Below the pieces are notes generated by a model that did not search any database, had not been told where the DNA came from, and saw only the letters and a program-made list of their open reading frames with translations. A stretch of DNA of 64,000 nucleotides from DATDAH01 sp963792205 (GTDB taxonomy: Bacteria > Actinomycetota > Acidimicrobiia > Acidimicrobiales > DATDAH01), in contig CAWBVI010000003.1 in the NCBI GenBank assembly GCA_963792205.1, forward strand, positions 62,001-126,000, read 5' to 3'. Of the stretch, positions 42,722 through 50,312 are shown one piece after another (positions within the stretch are counted from its first letter, which is position 1; each line of letters opens with the position of its first letter). Made by a program: the position numbers and the translations under genes.

Positions 42722-43354
42722 TCAGGTGAAGTAGGGGTTCTCTCCGGCGGCGTGGTCGGTGCCGTCGACCACCTCGGTGATCTCGGGGACGGCCTCCTTG
42801 ATGGCCGCCTCGATCCCCTCGCGGAGGGTGATGGCGCTCACCGCGCAGCCCTGGCACCCGCCGCCCATGGTCACGATGGCGCGGTGCTCCTCCTCGATGC
42901 GCTCCAGGACGGCGAAGCCGCCGTGGCTGGCCAGCGCCGGGTTGATCGACTGCTCGAGCAGCTGGCGGACCTTCTCCTCGGTGGTGCCGGAGAGGTCGAT
43001 CTCCTGGCCGGCCAGCGGGTTGGGCCGGTTCGGGTTGCGCAGGACCAGGCCGGGCTGGTCGCTGCTCGGGAGGTCGAGCGTGGCGCCCACGAGCTTGGAC
43101 ACACTCGCGGCGGGAACGATCACCGGGAGGTCGCCGGCGGTGGCCACCGAGTCGCCCTCGACGGCCTCCTCCAGCGTGGCGAAGGCCAGGTCGTACTGGT
43201 AGTCGACCCCGGCGGTGCCCACGACCTCGATGCGGAGGCACAGCTCGTCGCCGTCCTCCTCCTTGGCCCGCAGCTCGAGGATCTGGGCCAGGGCGTCGTC
43301 GGTCACGGAGATGACCGGTTCGGTGAGCAGGTCGTCGGGCACGGAGATCGTCAT
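42722..43354 (-). CDS. NfuA-like iron-sulfur cluster carrier
   Basis: A 210-residue protein with an A-type (HesB/IscA-like) N-terminal domain lacking its cysteines (VISVTDDALAQILELRA) and a NifU C-terminal domain with GGGCQGCAVSAITLREGIEAAI, whose Cys167 and Cys170 hold a shared 4Fe-4S cluster. This order defines NfuA, which delivers clusters to apo-proteins under stress. Its ATG overlaps the stop of the histidine kinase, so it belongs to that transcript. Together with MoaA in this window it implies active iron-sulfur assembly. Confidence 0.9.
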   Translation of the reverse strand: MTISVPDDLLTEPVISVTDDALAQILELRAKEEDGDELCLRIEVVGTAGVDYQYDLAFATLEEAVEGDSVATAGDLPVIVPAASVSKLVGATLDLPSSDQPGLVLRNPNRPNPLAGQEIDLSGTTEEKVRQLLEQSINPALASHGGFAVLERIEEEHRAIVTMGGGCQGCAVSAITLREGIEAAIKEAVPEITEVVDGTDHAAGENPYFT

Positions 43355-44712
43355 GACGAGGTCGAGGGTACCGGCAGGTCCACGACGATGACCGTGCCGT
43401 CGCCGTCGGCCGCCTCGGCCCGGACGACTCCCCCGTGGGCCTCGACGATCTGGGCCACGATGGCCAGCCCGAGGCCCGAACCGGGCAGCGTCCGGGTGCT
43501 GGCGGATCGGTAGAAGCGGTCGAAGACCCGCTCCCGGTCCTCGGGCGGGATGCCGGGCCCGTGGTCCCGGACGGCCAGCTGCGCCCGGTCGCCGACCTCG
43601 GTCAGCGACACCTCGACCGGCGTTCCGGTGGGGGCGAACTTGTCGGCGTTGTCGAGCAGGTTGCGCACGACCCGTTCGAGCAGCGCGGCGCTGCCGTCGA
43701 CCGAGACGGGTACCACGGCCACCGACACCTCTCGCCCGGTCCGTTCCCGGCTCTGGTCGACCGCCCGTTCCACGACGTCGTCCAGATCGACCTCGCCGAA
43801 GGGTTCGTCCGCCGAACGGCGCTCGGTGGCCAGCTCGACCAGCTCGGTCACCAGCTCACTCAGCTCTCGGGACTCGGCCGCGATCACGGCCAGCAGCCGG
43901 TCCCGCTCGTCGGGGTCGATGTCCTTGCCCCGCTCGAGCAGCTCGGCACTGGTGCGGAGGCTGGTGAGCGGGGTGCGCAGCTCATGGCTGGCGTCCTGCA
44001 CGAGCTGGTGCTGCTGGCGCCGGGACTCGGCGAGCACCCCGAGCATCGTGTTGAACGACCCCGCCAGGCGCCCGACCTCGTCGGTGCCCTGGACGGGGAT
44101 GGGCGTGCTGAGGTCCTGGGTCGCGGCCACCTCTTCGGCCGTGTCGGCCAGGGCCCGAACGGGTCGGGTGATCCACTGGGCCACGAGCCAGCCCACGAGG
44201 CCGGCCAGGGCGGCGCCGGCCAGGGTGATGAGGACGAGGCGGCCGGCCAGCGCGGACAGGACCTCGTTGGTCTCGGTGAGGTCGCGGGCGACCTGGACGG
44301 CGCCGCCGCCCTCGAACGGGGTCGTGGCCACCCGGAGGTCGACACCGTCGACCGTCACCGTGCGCAGGTGCTCGTCCTGGTCGCCGGCGGCCACGGCCCG
44401 GTCCTGGTCGTCCACCGGGAGCTCGGTGCCGAGGGAGGCCAGGATGTCGCCGTCAGCGTCGAGGCTCTGGGTGCTGGCGTCGGGGTTGAAGCTCGCCGGA
44501 GCGCCCGGCGGCCCCCCGGGACCATCCGGCCCGGGACGCTCCGGCAGGTCCCGGCGGCCCTCGACCAGCTCCTCGCCCCGGCGGCGGAGGAACGTGTCGA
44601 TCTCGTCCCGGAGCTCGTTGCTGATCGAGAGCCAGGCGACGAGGGTGGCCGTCCCGATGGCGAGGGCGCCGAGCACGGCGAAGATCGCCAACAGGCGCCA
44701 CCGCAGGCTCAC
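43351..44712 (-). CDS. Sensor histidine kinase (HAMP, HisKA, HATPase)
   Basis: A 453-residue membrane kinase: first helix at residues about 7-27, an extracytoplasmic loop of about 150 residues with a Pro/Gly-rich stretch (ERPGPDGPGGPPG), a second helix near LITLAGAALAGLVGWLVAQW, HAMP (ITRPVRALADTAEEV), HisKA with DASHELRTPLTSLRTS, then HATPase_c with NLLDNADKFAPTG (N box), DHGPGIPPEDRERVF (G1) and GSGLGLAIV (G2). The GTG start follows the response-regulator stop by two bases. The pair resembles MprAB- or TcrYX-type actinobacterial systems. Confidence 0.93.
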   Translation of the reverse strand: MSLRWRLLAIFAVLGALAIGTATLVAWLSISNELRDEIDTFLRRRGEELVEGRRDLPERPGPDGPGGPPGAPASFNPDASTQSLDADGDILASLGTELPVDDQDRAVAAGDQDEHLRTVTVDGVDLRVATTPFEGGGAVQVARDLTETNEVLSALAGRLVLITLAGAALAGLVGWLVAQWITRPVRALADTAEEVAATQDLSTPIPVQGTDEVGRLAGSFNTMLGVLAESRRQQHQLVQDASHELRTPLTSLRTSAELLERGKDIDPDERDRLLAVIAAESRELSELVTELVELATERRSADEPFGEVDLDDVVERAVDQSRERTGREVSVAVVPVSVDGSAALLERVVRNLLDNADKFAPTGTPVEVSLTEVGDRAQLAVRDHGPGIPPEDRERVFDRFYRSASTRTLPGSGLGLAIVAQIVEAHGGVVRAEAADGDGTVIVVDLPVPSTSS

Positions 44713-44714
44713 GA

Positions 44715-45407
44715 CTACTCCGCCCGGAGCACGTAGCCGACCCCACGCACGGTGTGGATGAGGCGGGGCTCGCCGGCCTCCTCCGTCTTGCGCCGGAGGT
44801 ACCCGACGTAGACGTCGAGCGACTTCGACCCCGTCTCGAAGTCGTAGCCCCAGATGCGGTCGTAGATGACGCTGCGCTCGAGGACGATCCCGACGTTGAC
44901 CATGAGCAGCTCGAGCAGGTCGAACTCGGTCTTGGTCAGCTCGATGGTGCGCTCGCCGCGCTGGACCGACCGCCGCTGGGGGTCGAGGGTCAGGTCCTCG
45001 ACCCGGAGGACGTCGACCACACCGCTCGGGCTGGTGCGGCGGAGCAGGGCCCGGACCCGGGCCAGCAGCTCGTCGAGGGCGAAGGGCTTGACCAGGTAGT
45101 CGTCGGCGCCGGCGTCCAGGCCGGCCACCCGGTCGGCGACCTCGTGGCGGGCGGTCAGCACCAGGACCGGCGTCTTGTAGCCGCGCTCGCGCAGCATGCG
45201 GCAGACGGTCAGGCCGTCGACCCTCGGCATCATCACGTCGAGCACGATGAGGTCCGGCTCCCGGCGGGTGATCTCGTCGAGGGCCTCGTCGCCATCGGCG
45301 ACGGCCACCACCTCGTGGCCGGCGAAGCGCAGGGCCGAGTCGAGCGTCTGGCGCACGTTCTCGTCGTCTTCGACCACGAGGACCTGGGCGGGAGTCGGTC
45401 CGTCCAC
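44715..45407 (-). CDS. OmpR-family response regulator
   Basis: A 230-residue regulator. The receiver domain shows VLVVEDDENVRQTL with the acidic pair, DLIVLDVMMPRVDGL with the phosphoacceptor aspartate and DYLVKPFAL with the conserved lysine; the output is a winged helix with the PhoB-type RTIELTKTEFDLLELLM and GSKSLDVYVGYLRRKTEE. The start is taken at GTG 45407; a TTG at 45434 would add nine residues. It is the first gene of a unit followed by the kinase and NfuA-like genes and diverges from a small secreted protein that it may control. Confidence 0.93.
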   Translation of the reverse strand: MDGPTPAQVLVVEDDENVRQTLDSALRFAGHEVVAVADGDEALDEITRREPDLIVLDVMMPRVDGLTVCRMLRERGYKTPVLVLTARHEVADRVAGLDAGADDYLVKPFALDELLARVRALLRRTSPSGVVDVLRVEDLTLDPQRRSVQRGERTIELTKTEFDLLELLMVNVGIVLERSVIYDRIWGYDFETGSKSLDVYVGYLRRKTEEAGEPRLIHTVRGVGYVLRAE

Positions 45408-45449
45408 GCCCGAGAGTGTGGCCCCCACGATCAAGAGCCACGTAAGAAC

Positions 45450-45466
45450 GGTTCTGGCCTGGTTCT
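45450..45466. promoter_or_regulatory. Candidate tandem binding site for the OmpR-type regulator
   Basis: GGTTCT occurs twice (45450-45455 and 45461-45466) with an 11-base period, the spacing typical of OmpR-family dimers, and the first copy also forms the inverted pair AGAAC-G-GTTCT. It lies in the 141-base divergent region between the regulator and the small secreted protein gene. Confidence 0.45.
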
Positions 45467-45548
45467 CAGATCCGGTCGGGACGGGCCTTACCCGGGGCCT
45501 CGAAGGTGGTCGACATCAACCCGACCCGAGCTCGAGAGGAGCCCGATC

Positions 45549-46058
45549 ATGCAGTCCCCCGTCCGGGCCGCGGCAGCCGCCGCGGCCATCGCCGGAGCCG
45601 GCCTCGCCGGCTTCGGCCTCACCAGCGCCTTCGCCCAGGAGGGCAACGGTGACGACGCCACGACCACGACCGAAGCGCCCGCGGACGCCGCCGGCCGCGG
45701 CGGTCCCGGCTGCGCCGGTGGCCCGGCGCTCGACACCATGGCCGAGGCCATCGGCATCGACGTCGAAGCGCTGCGCACCGCCCTCGAGGACGGCCAGACG
45801 CCGGCCGAGGTGGCCGAGGCCAACGACGTGAGTCGAGCCGACCTGATCGACGCCATCGTGGCCGAGCTCAACGCACACATCGACCAGGCCGTGGAGGACG
45901 GTCGCCTGACCGAGGCTGAGGCCGACGAGCGCCGGGCCGAGGTGGAGGACCAGGCCGCCGCCATCGCCGACGGCGAACGCCCCGAAGGCTTCGGCCCCCC
46001 GGGCGGCCCCCCGGGGATGTCGGAGGACGACGCCGCGGCGGAGGACACTGCCGCCTGA
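45549..46058 (+). CDS. Small secreted alanine-rich helical protein
   Basis: A 169-residue exported protein. The signal peptide covers residues 1-29 (AAAAAAAIAGAGLAGFGLTS, then AFA). The mature part begins with an acidic/Thr-rich linker and holds two helical repeat-like segments (AIGIDVEALRTALEDGQTP, then DVSRADLIDAIVAELNAHIDQA) and a glutamate-rich helix, ending in a Pro-Gly segment GPPGGPPG. I know this repeat type only from uncharacterised actinobacterial proteins. AGGAG precedes the ATG by about ten bases. It probably responds to the divergent two-component system. Confidence 0.75.
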   Translation: MQSPVRAAAAAAAIAGAGLAGFGLTSAFAQEGNGDDATTTTEAPADAAGRGGPGCAGGPALDTMAEAIGIDVEALRTALEDGQTPAEVAEANDVSRADLIDAIVAELNAHIDQAVEDGRLTEAEADERRAEVEDQAAAIADGERPEGFGPPGGPPGMSEDDAAAEDTAA

Positions 46059-46077
46059 GCAGCGGACCTGCGCACGC

Positions 46078-46140
46078 GACGGGCACCGGTGCCTTCCGGC
46101 GAGGACGTCTGGGTCCCAGAGGAAGGTGCCGGTGTCCGTC
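46078..46140. terminator. Long imperfect inverted repeat between convergent genes
   Basis: Arms at 46078-46097 and 46121-46140 pair at 17 of 20 positions, with two of the mismatches being G-U compatible on one strand, around a 23-base loop. The left arm contains the palindrome GGCACCGGTGCC. Its position between two convergent stops fits a bidirectional terminator. Confidence 0.5.
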
Positions 46141-46167
46141 GCTCCCCGCGCCACGTCAATCTTGCGG

Positions 46168-46719
46168 CTACGGCGTCCGCCCGACGAACGCCATGAGCTT
46201 GTCGCCGGGACTGGCGTCGTCGGCGACTTCGCCCCGGGGGCCGTAGTGCCCGCTCTGCCGCAACATCTCGTCGACGGGCTCCATGCCCTCGAGCAGGGCC
46301 GTGGCCTCCTCGGGGTCGAGGGTGTCGTCCTGGCCGGTCGCCCGGGCCAGGTCCCAGGTGTGCATGAACACATCGCTCGTGCCGATCATGTCGACCGCCG
46401 CTTCGAACGTCATGCGTCCCGGCGGGATGTCCCGCTCGCTGGTCGCCAGCTCCGGGTCGTCCAGCGCGGTCTGGAACGCATCCCGGACCGCGGCCCAGGC
46501 CGCCACTGGATCCTCGTCCACTGACGGGGTATCCGGGGCATCGATGGCCCAGGCCGTGAAGAACAGGCCGGGCATCCATTCGACGAGGTGGCCGACGACG
46601 TCGCGGGCCACCCATTCGGGCACCGGGCTCTGGTCGTCCCACCGGCCTTCGGGCACGCCTTCCACCTTGGCGGTGAAGTCGGCGGCGATCCTGCGGAACC
46701 GGTCGGCCTGCTCGCTCAT
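46168..46719 (-). CDS. TIGR03086-family (DinB/mycothiol maleylpyruvate isomerase-like) protein
   Basis: A 183-residue helical-bundle protein. It begins with DRFRRIAADFTAKVEGVPEGRW, then a VVGHLVEWMPGL segment with the first metal-ligand histidine, and SDVFMHTWDLARATGQDDTL with the second; this layout is that of actinobacterial TIGR03086 proteins related to mycothiol-dependent enzymes. Metal and thiol use are inferred from the family. The ATG at 46719 begins the first helix. It stands alone between the secreted protein and the amidotransferase. Confidence 0.83.
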   Translation of the reverse strand: MSEQADRFRRIAADFTAKVEGVPEGRWDDQSPVPEWVARDVVGHLVEWMPGLFFTAWAIDAPDTPSVDEDPVAAWAAVRDAFQTALDDPELATSERDIPPGRMTFEAAVDMIGTSDVFMHTWDLARATGQDDTLDPEEATALLEGMEPVDEMLRQSGHYGPRGEVADDASPGDKLMAFVGRTP

Positions 46720-46760
46720 CCCCTCATCCTGACCCAGGCGTTCGTCACTACGCTCGACCC

Positions 46761-47462
46761 ATGCGAGCACTCGTCGTCCAGCACGACCGGTACTCGCTGC
46801 CGGCGATCGTGGGCGAGCGCCTCGAGCACCACGGCGTCGAGCTCGTCCCCCTCTTGGTCGTCGACGACATCGCCCATCCGGTCTCCGACGTCGAGTTCCC
46901 CGACCCGCGGGACTACGACCTCCTCCTCCCGATGGGGTCGCCGTGGTCGGTCTACGACACCGACACCATCGGGACCTGGATCGGCCGCGAGCTCGACATG
47001 CTCCGTGCCGCGGTGGACGCCGACGTCCCCGTCCTGGGCATCTGCTTCGGCGGCCAGGCCCTCGCCACCACCCTGGGCGCCACCGTGGAGCGGTCATCGC
47101 ACCCGGAGATCGGCTGGTACCCGGTCGAGACCTCCGCCCCCGAGGTGATCGCCCCGGGCCCGTGGTTCCAGTGGCACTTCGACCGGTTCGACCTGCCGGA
47201 CGGGGCCACCGCTCTGGCCCAGGGCGAGCTGGGCGTGCAGGCCTTTCGCATCGACCGACACCTCGGGTTGCAGTTCCACCCCGAACTCACCGCCGACGTG
47301 CTCGCCACCTGGCTCGACGCCGCCGAGCGCTCCACCCTCGAAGGCCACGGCCTCGACCCCGATGCCCTCCTGGCCGAGACCAAGGAGCGCCAGGAGGAGG
47401 CTCGGCCCAACACCGAGGCCCTGGTCGACCACTTCCTCACCGACATCGCCGGGCTGCGCTAA
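46761..47462 (+). CDS. Class I glutamine amidotransferase-like protein
   Basis: A 233-residue GATase_1 domain protein. The nucleophile elbow is LGICFGGQALA with Cys95, the catalytic His and Glu are in LQFHPELTADV (His173, Glu175), and the conserved LLPMGSPWSVYD strand precedes them. There is no partner synthase domain, so it either works with an unlinked partner or hydrolyses a gamma-glutamyl bond, as PuuD does in putrescine degradation. Its 3' end overlaps the extradiol dioxygenase gene by 4 bases tail to tail. Confidence 0.85.
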   Translation: MRALVVQHDRYSLPAIVGERLEHHGVELVPLLVVDDIAHPVSDVEFPDPRDYDLLLPMGSPWSVYDTDTIGTWIGRELDMLRAAVDADVPVLGICFGGQALATTLGATVERSSHPEIGWYPVETSAPEVIAPGPWFQWHFDRFDLPDGATALAQGELGVQAFRIDRHLGLQFHPELTADVLATWLDAAERSTLEGHGLDPDALLAETKERQEEARPNTEALVDHFLTDIAGLR

Positions 47463-48344
47463 CCGGTCCAGCCTCCGGCGGGGCGGTCGAACCACATGTG
47501 GACCTGGCCGGTGCCCGCGCTGGCCTCGTAGTCCGAGTAGCGGACCCCGGGCGCGGTGCAGTCCCGGCCGCCGATGGCGCCGGCCAGCATCAGGTAGTGG
47601 CCGAAGAAGGCCTCCGGCGCGAACCGGCGGTAGTCGTCGTAGCCGTCGATCACGGCGGCGTGGTGGCCCGCCTCCCAGTGCCCGAGGATGGCCTCGTCGG
47701 CGGCCCGGGCCTCGGGGGTGCGGATGTGCTCGGGACCGAAGCCCTCGTGGTCGCGGAACTGGCGCAGCGGCCAGAACCGGTGGCTCATCCCACCCGAGCC
47801 CAGCAGGACCACCCGCCGGTCGAGGCCGGCGACGGCGTCGGCCAGCACGGCGCCGAAGCGGAGGAAGTCGTGCTGGTCGGCGGTCTGGCACACGCCGACC
47901 GACACCCAGCGCTCGTCGCCCTGGAGGTGCTCGAGCAGGTTGACGCTGGCGTAGTGGATGGGCAGGTGGGCGTCATCCGTGGCCAGCACCCAGACGTCGT
48001 CGACACCCTCGGCCGCCGCCTCGACCGCCCGGGCCAGCTCGGGGTCGCCGGGCGCGTCGTAGGCCACGTCGGTGATGACCGTGGGCAGCTCCTCGGAGGT
48101 GAAGCGGCCCGACCGCCGTTCGTGGGCGGTGAGGATGTGCTCCTGGGTGGTGAACCAGTGGGTGTCGAAGACCACCACGGTGTCGGGCTGCAGGCGGTCG
48201 AGGACCTCCGCCCGCAGCCGGGCCAGCCCGGCGACGAGCGTGGTGTCCTTGCCCTCGTTCAGCGCCTCGCGACGATCCTGGCTCACCATGATCGGCGGCA
48301 CGTGGGCGACGACGCCCGCACCGACGATCTCGCCGTCGGCTCAC
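47459..48344 (-). CDS. Class III extradiol ring-cleavage dioxygenase (LigB/HpaD-like), N-terminal frameshift likely
   Basis: About 294 residues if one extra C near 48338 is removed, giving a GTG start at 48344 that overlaps the decarboxylase stop and reads SDGEIVGAGVVAHVPPIM. The His in AHVPPIM is the first iron ligand of LigB enzymes. Without correction the only in-frame start is the GTG at 48301, after this His, which would delete a metal ligand. Other features: VVVFDTHWFTTQEHIL with the second ligand His, and GSGGMSHRFW. The closest assigned activity is 3,4-dihydroxyphenylacetate 2,3-dioxygenase, meta-cleaving a catechol. Confidence 0.85.
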
Positions 48345-49684
48345 GGGGGGTCCACCTCGAGGGAGTCGAGGAGGTGGCCGACGTCCTCGTCCCGGGTCTT
48401 GGGGTGGATGAAGCACAGGCGCAGCACCGGCTCGCCGTTCCAGCGGGTGGGCACGACGAGCCAGCTGCCCGCCTTGGCGTGGAGGTGCGACCAGCGGTCG
48501 TACTCCTCGGCCCCCCAGCCCTCCCGTCGGAGCACGAGGATGGTCAGGTCGGGCTCCATGACCAGCTCCAGCTTCGGCCGCTCGCGGATCTCGGCCGCAA
48601 CCCGCCGGGCCAGGTCCAGGCAGGCCTCGATCGCCTCGGCGTAGGCGGCAGTGCCGTGCACCGCGAGGGAGAACCAGAACGGCAGGCCCCGGGCCCGCCG
48701 GGTGAGGTGCACCGCGTAGTCCGACGGGTTCCACTCCTGGCGGTCGACCGTGTCGAGGTAGTCGGCGTGCTGCGAGAGGGCCGCGGCGGCCTTGCCCGGA
48801 TCCCGGTAGAGCAGGGCGGCGCAGTCGTAGTTGGCGAACAGCCACTTGTGCGGGTCGACGACGAAGGAGTCCGCCCGCTCGATGCCGGCGAGGCGCTCCC
48901 GGGCCGACGGGGCCGCCAGGACGGCCCCCCCGTAGGCGGCGTCGACGTGGAGCCACAGGCCCCGGTCCGCGCACACCTCGGCCACGCCCGCCAGGTCGTC
49001 GACCACCCCGGCGTTGGTCGTGCCCGCGCTGGCGACCACGGCGAACACGTCGTCGCGACCGTCGACCGCGGCGGCCAGGTTCGAGCCGATGAGGCGCCCG
49101 CGCTCGTCGCCGGGGACATCGACCACACCGACGTCGAGCACCCGGGCCGCGGAGCGGACCGAGGCGTGGGCCTCGCCCGTGGCCGCCAGGTGCCAGCCCG
49201 AGGCCGGCCGCGAGCCGGCCGCCTCCCGGGCCGCGGCGAGCGCCGAAAGCGTGCCGATGGTGGCCCCGGAGACGAAGCAGCCGGCCGCGCCCTCGGGCAG
49301 GCCGGCCAGGTCCCGGAGCCAGTCGAGGGCCTGGTTCTCGGCGAAGATGGCGCCCGCCCCCGCCTCCCAGATCCCGCCGAAGATGGAGGACACGCTCACG
49401 GCCACGTCCATGAGGCGGGCCGCCTCGGTCGGGGCGGTCGGGATGTAGGCCAGGTTCAGCGGGTGGTCCTGGGCCCGGGTGGCCGGGGCGAGGACGTCGG
49501 TGAAGACCCGGAAGGCCTCGTCGAAGCCGAGCCCGTCCTCGGTGATCGTGAACCCGGCGGCCGCCTCCAGCTCGTCTCGGCGCCGGGCGCCGGTGAACGG
49601 GCTGGGATCCTTGCGCAGCCGGTCCTCGGCCCAGTCGAGGACCTGGTGCGCCTTGTCCTCTTCGTAGGCCCAGGGGTCGGCCAT
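48341..49684 (-). CDS. PLP-dependent aromatic-L-amino-acid-type decarboxylase
   Basis: A 447-residue group II decarboxylase. The cofactor lysine is Lys280 in VVDPHKWLF, the PLP-pyridine aspartate is Asp248 in LWLHVDAAYGG, and His173 in GEAHASV stacks on the ring. The N-terminal half shows HPLNLAYIPTAPTEAA and GIWEAGAGAIFAENQAL. Substrates of the family are DOPA, tyrosine, tryptophan or phenylalanine; which one is used here is not readable, but its position between MarR and an extradiol dioxygenase favours a catecholic or phenolic amino acid. Stop overlaps the dioxygenase start. Confidence 0.92.
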   Translation of the reverse strand: MADPWAYEEDKAHQVLDWAEDRLRKDPSPFTGARRRDELEAAAGFTITEDGLGFDEAFRVFTDVLAPATRAQDHPLNLAYIPTAPTEAARLMDVAVSVSSIFGGIWEAGAGAIFAENQALDWLRDLAGLPEGAAGCFVSGATIGTLSALAAAREAAGSRPASGWHLAATGEAHASVRSAARVLDVGVVDVPGDERGRLIGSNLAAAVDGRDDVFAVVASAGTTNAGVVDDLAGVAEVCADRGLWLHVDAAYGGAVLAAPSARERLAGIERADSFVVDPHKWLFANYDCAALLYRDPGKAAAALSQHADYLDTVDRQEWNPSDYAVHLTRRARGLPFWFSLAVHGTAAYAEAIEACLDLARRVAAEIRERPKLELVMEPDLTILVLRREGWGAEEYDRWSHLHAKAGSWLVVPTRWNGEPVLRLCFIHPKTRDEDVGHLLDSLEVDPP

Positions 49685-49687
49685 GGA

Positions 49688-50227
49688 TCAGATCCGGGTC
49701 CCGCGGGCGCCGGCGTCCAGGTCCTCGACGGTGCGCAGGACCTGGCGGAGGCCGGCGGCGAGGGCGTCGGCCTGGTCGTCGTCGAGGTCCTTGGTGACCA
49801 GGGCCTCGTGCCGGTTGAACGACGGCATGATCCGCTCGATCACCGCTCGCCCCTCGGGCGTGGCCGCGACGATGACCCGCCGGCCGTCGGTGTCGTGGGC
49901 CCGGCGCTGGGCCAGGCCCTTGCGCTCCAGGGTCTTGAGCACGCCGGTGAGGGTGCCGGTGGTGATGCCCGCCTCGTCGGCCAGCTGGTGGGCCTCCTGG
50001 TCGCCCCAGACCCGCAGCACGAAGAGGACGACGAAGGCGCTCCACGAGAGCGCCTGGGACTCGAGCACCGAGCGCTCCATGTGGTTCCGCACGACGGTCG
50101 CCGTGCGGAAGATGTTCGACACCGCGGCCAGCGCCCGGAAGTCGAGGTCGAGGCCCCCGAGCTCGGCGCGGACGTCCTCCTCCGCCCGGACCAGGGCCTC
50201 GTCCTCATTGGTGAACGCCCGCGGCAT
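49688..50227 (-). CDS. MarR-family transcriptional regulator
   Basis: A 179-residue winged-helix dimer regulator. The DNA-binding part is QLADEAGITTGTLTGVLKTLERKGLAQRR, with the wing in HDTDGRRVIVAATPEG. The N- and C-terminal helices form the dimer interface (IMPSFNRHEALVTKDLDDDQ). HpaR, the regulator of the homoprotocatechuate pathway, belongs to this family. It probably represses both its own operon and the divergent aldehyde dehydrogenase operon through the inverted repeat at 50241-50268, and is released by a pathway aromatic compound. Confidence 0.9.
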   Translation of the reverse strand: MPRAFTNEDEALVRAEEDVRAELGGLDLDFRALAAVSNIFRTATVVRNHMERSVLESQALSWSAFVVLFVLRVWGDQEAHQLADEAGITTGTLTGVLKTLERKGLAQRRAHDTDGRRVIVAATPEGRAVIERIMPSFNRHEALVTKDLDDDQADALAAGLRQVLRTVEDLDAGARGTRI

Positions 50228-50240
50228 GAGGGGAGTCTGC

Positions 50241-50268
50241 CACGGTCGTTCGGCTCCAAACGATCGTG
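50241..50268. promoter_or_regulatory. Probable MarR operator in the divergent promoter region
   Basis: CACGGTCGTT (50241-50250) and AACGATCGTG (50259-50268) form a 10-base inverted repeat with one mismatch, spaced 8 bases apart. It lies in the 85-base gap between the MarR ATG (50227) and the aldehyde dehydrogenase start (50313), the usual place for a MarR repressor site. The arms are AT-richer than the surroundings. Confidence 0.65.
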
Positions 50269-50312
50269 AGTAGGGTGACCGGGTCCGACCGGCCGATCGC
50301 GGAGGAGACGAC

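Noticed and set aside
43351..45441. A 696-codon frame appearing to join a regulator and the histidine kinase.
   Set aside because: The first part is out of frame with the true response regulator at 44715-45407 and is arginine/proline rubbish; the kinase starts at 44712.
48301..48344. Short N-terminus of the extradiol dioxygenase starting at GTG 48301.
   Set aside because: It would omit the first iron-ligand histidine of the LigB family; a one-base correction gives a proper start overlapping the upstream stop.
46943..50269. A 1108-codon open frame on the plus strand across the dioxygenase and decarboxylase genes.
   Set aside because: It is antisense to genes with full catalytic motifs, and its residues (Gly/Val/Leu/Glu/Arg-rich) are what GC-rich DNA yields in a shadow frame.
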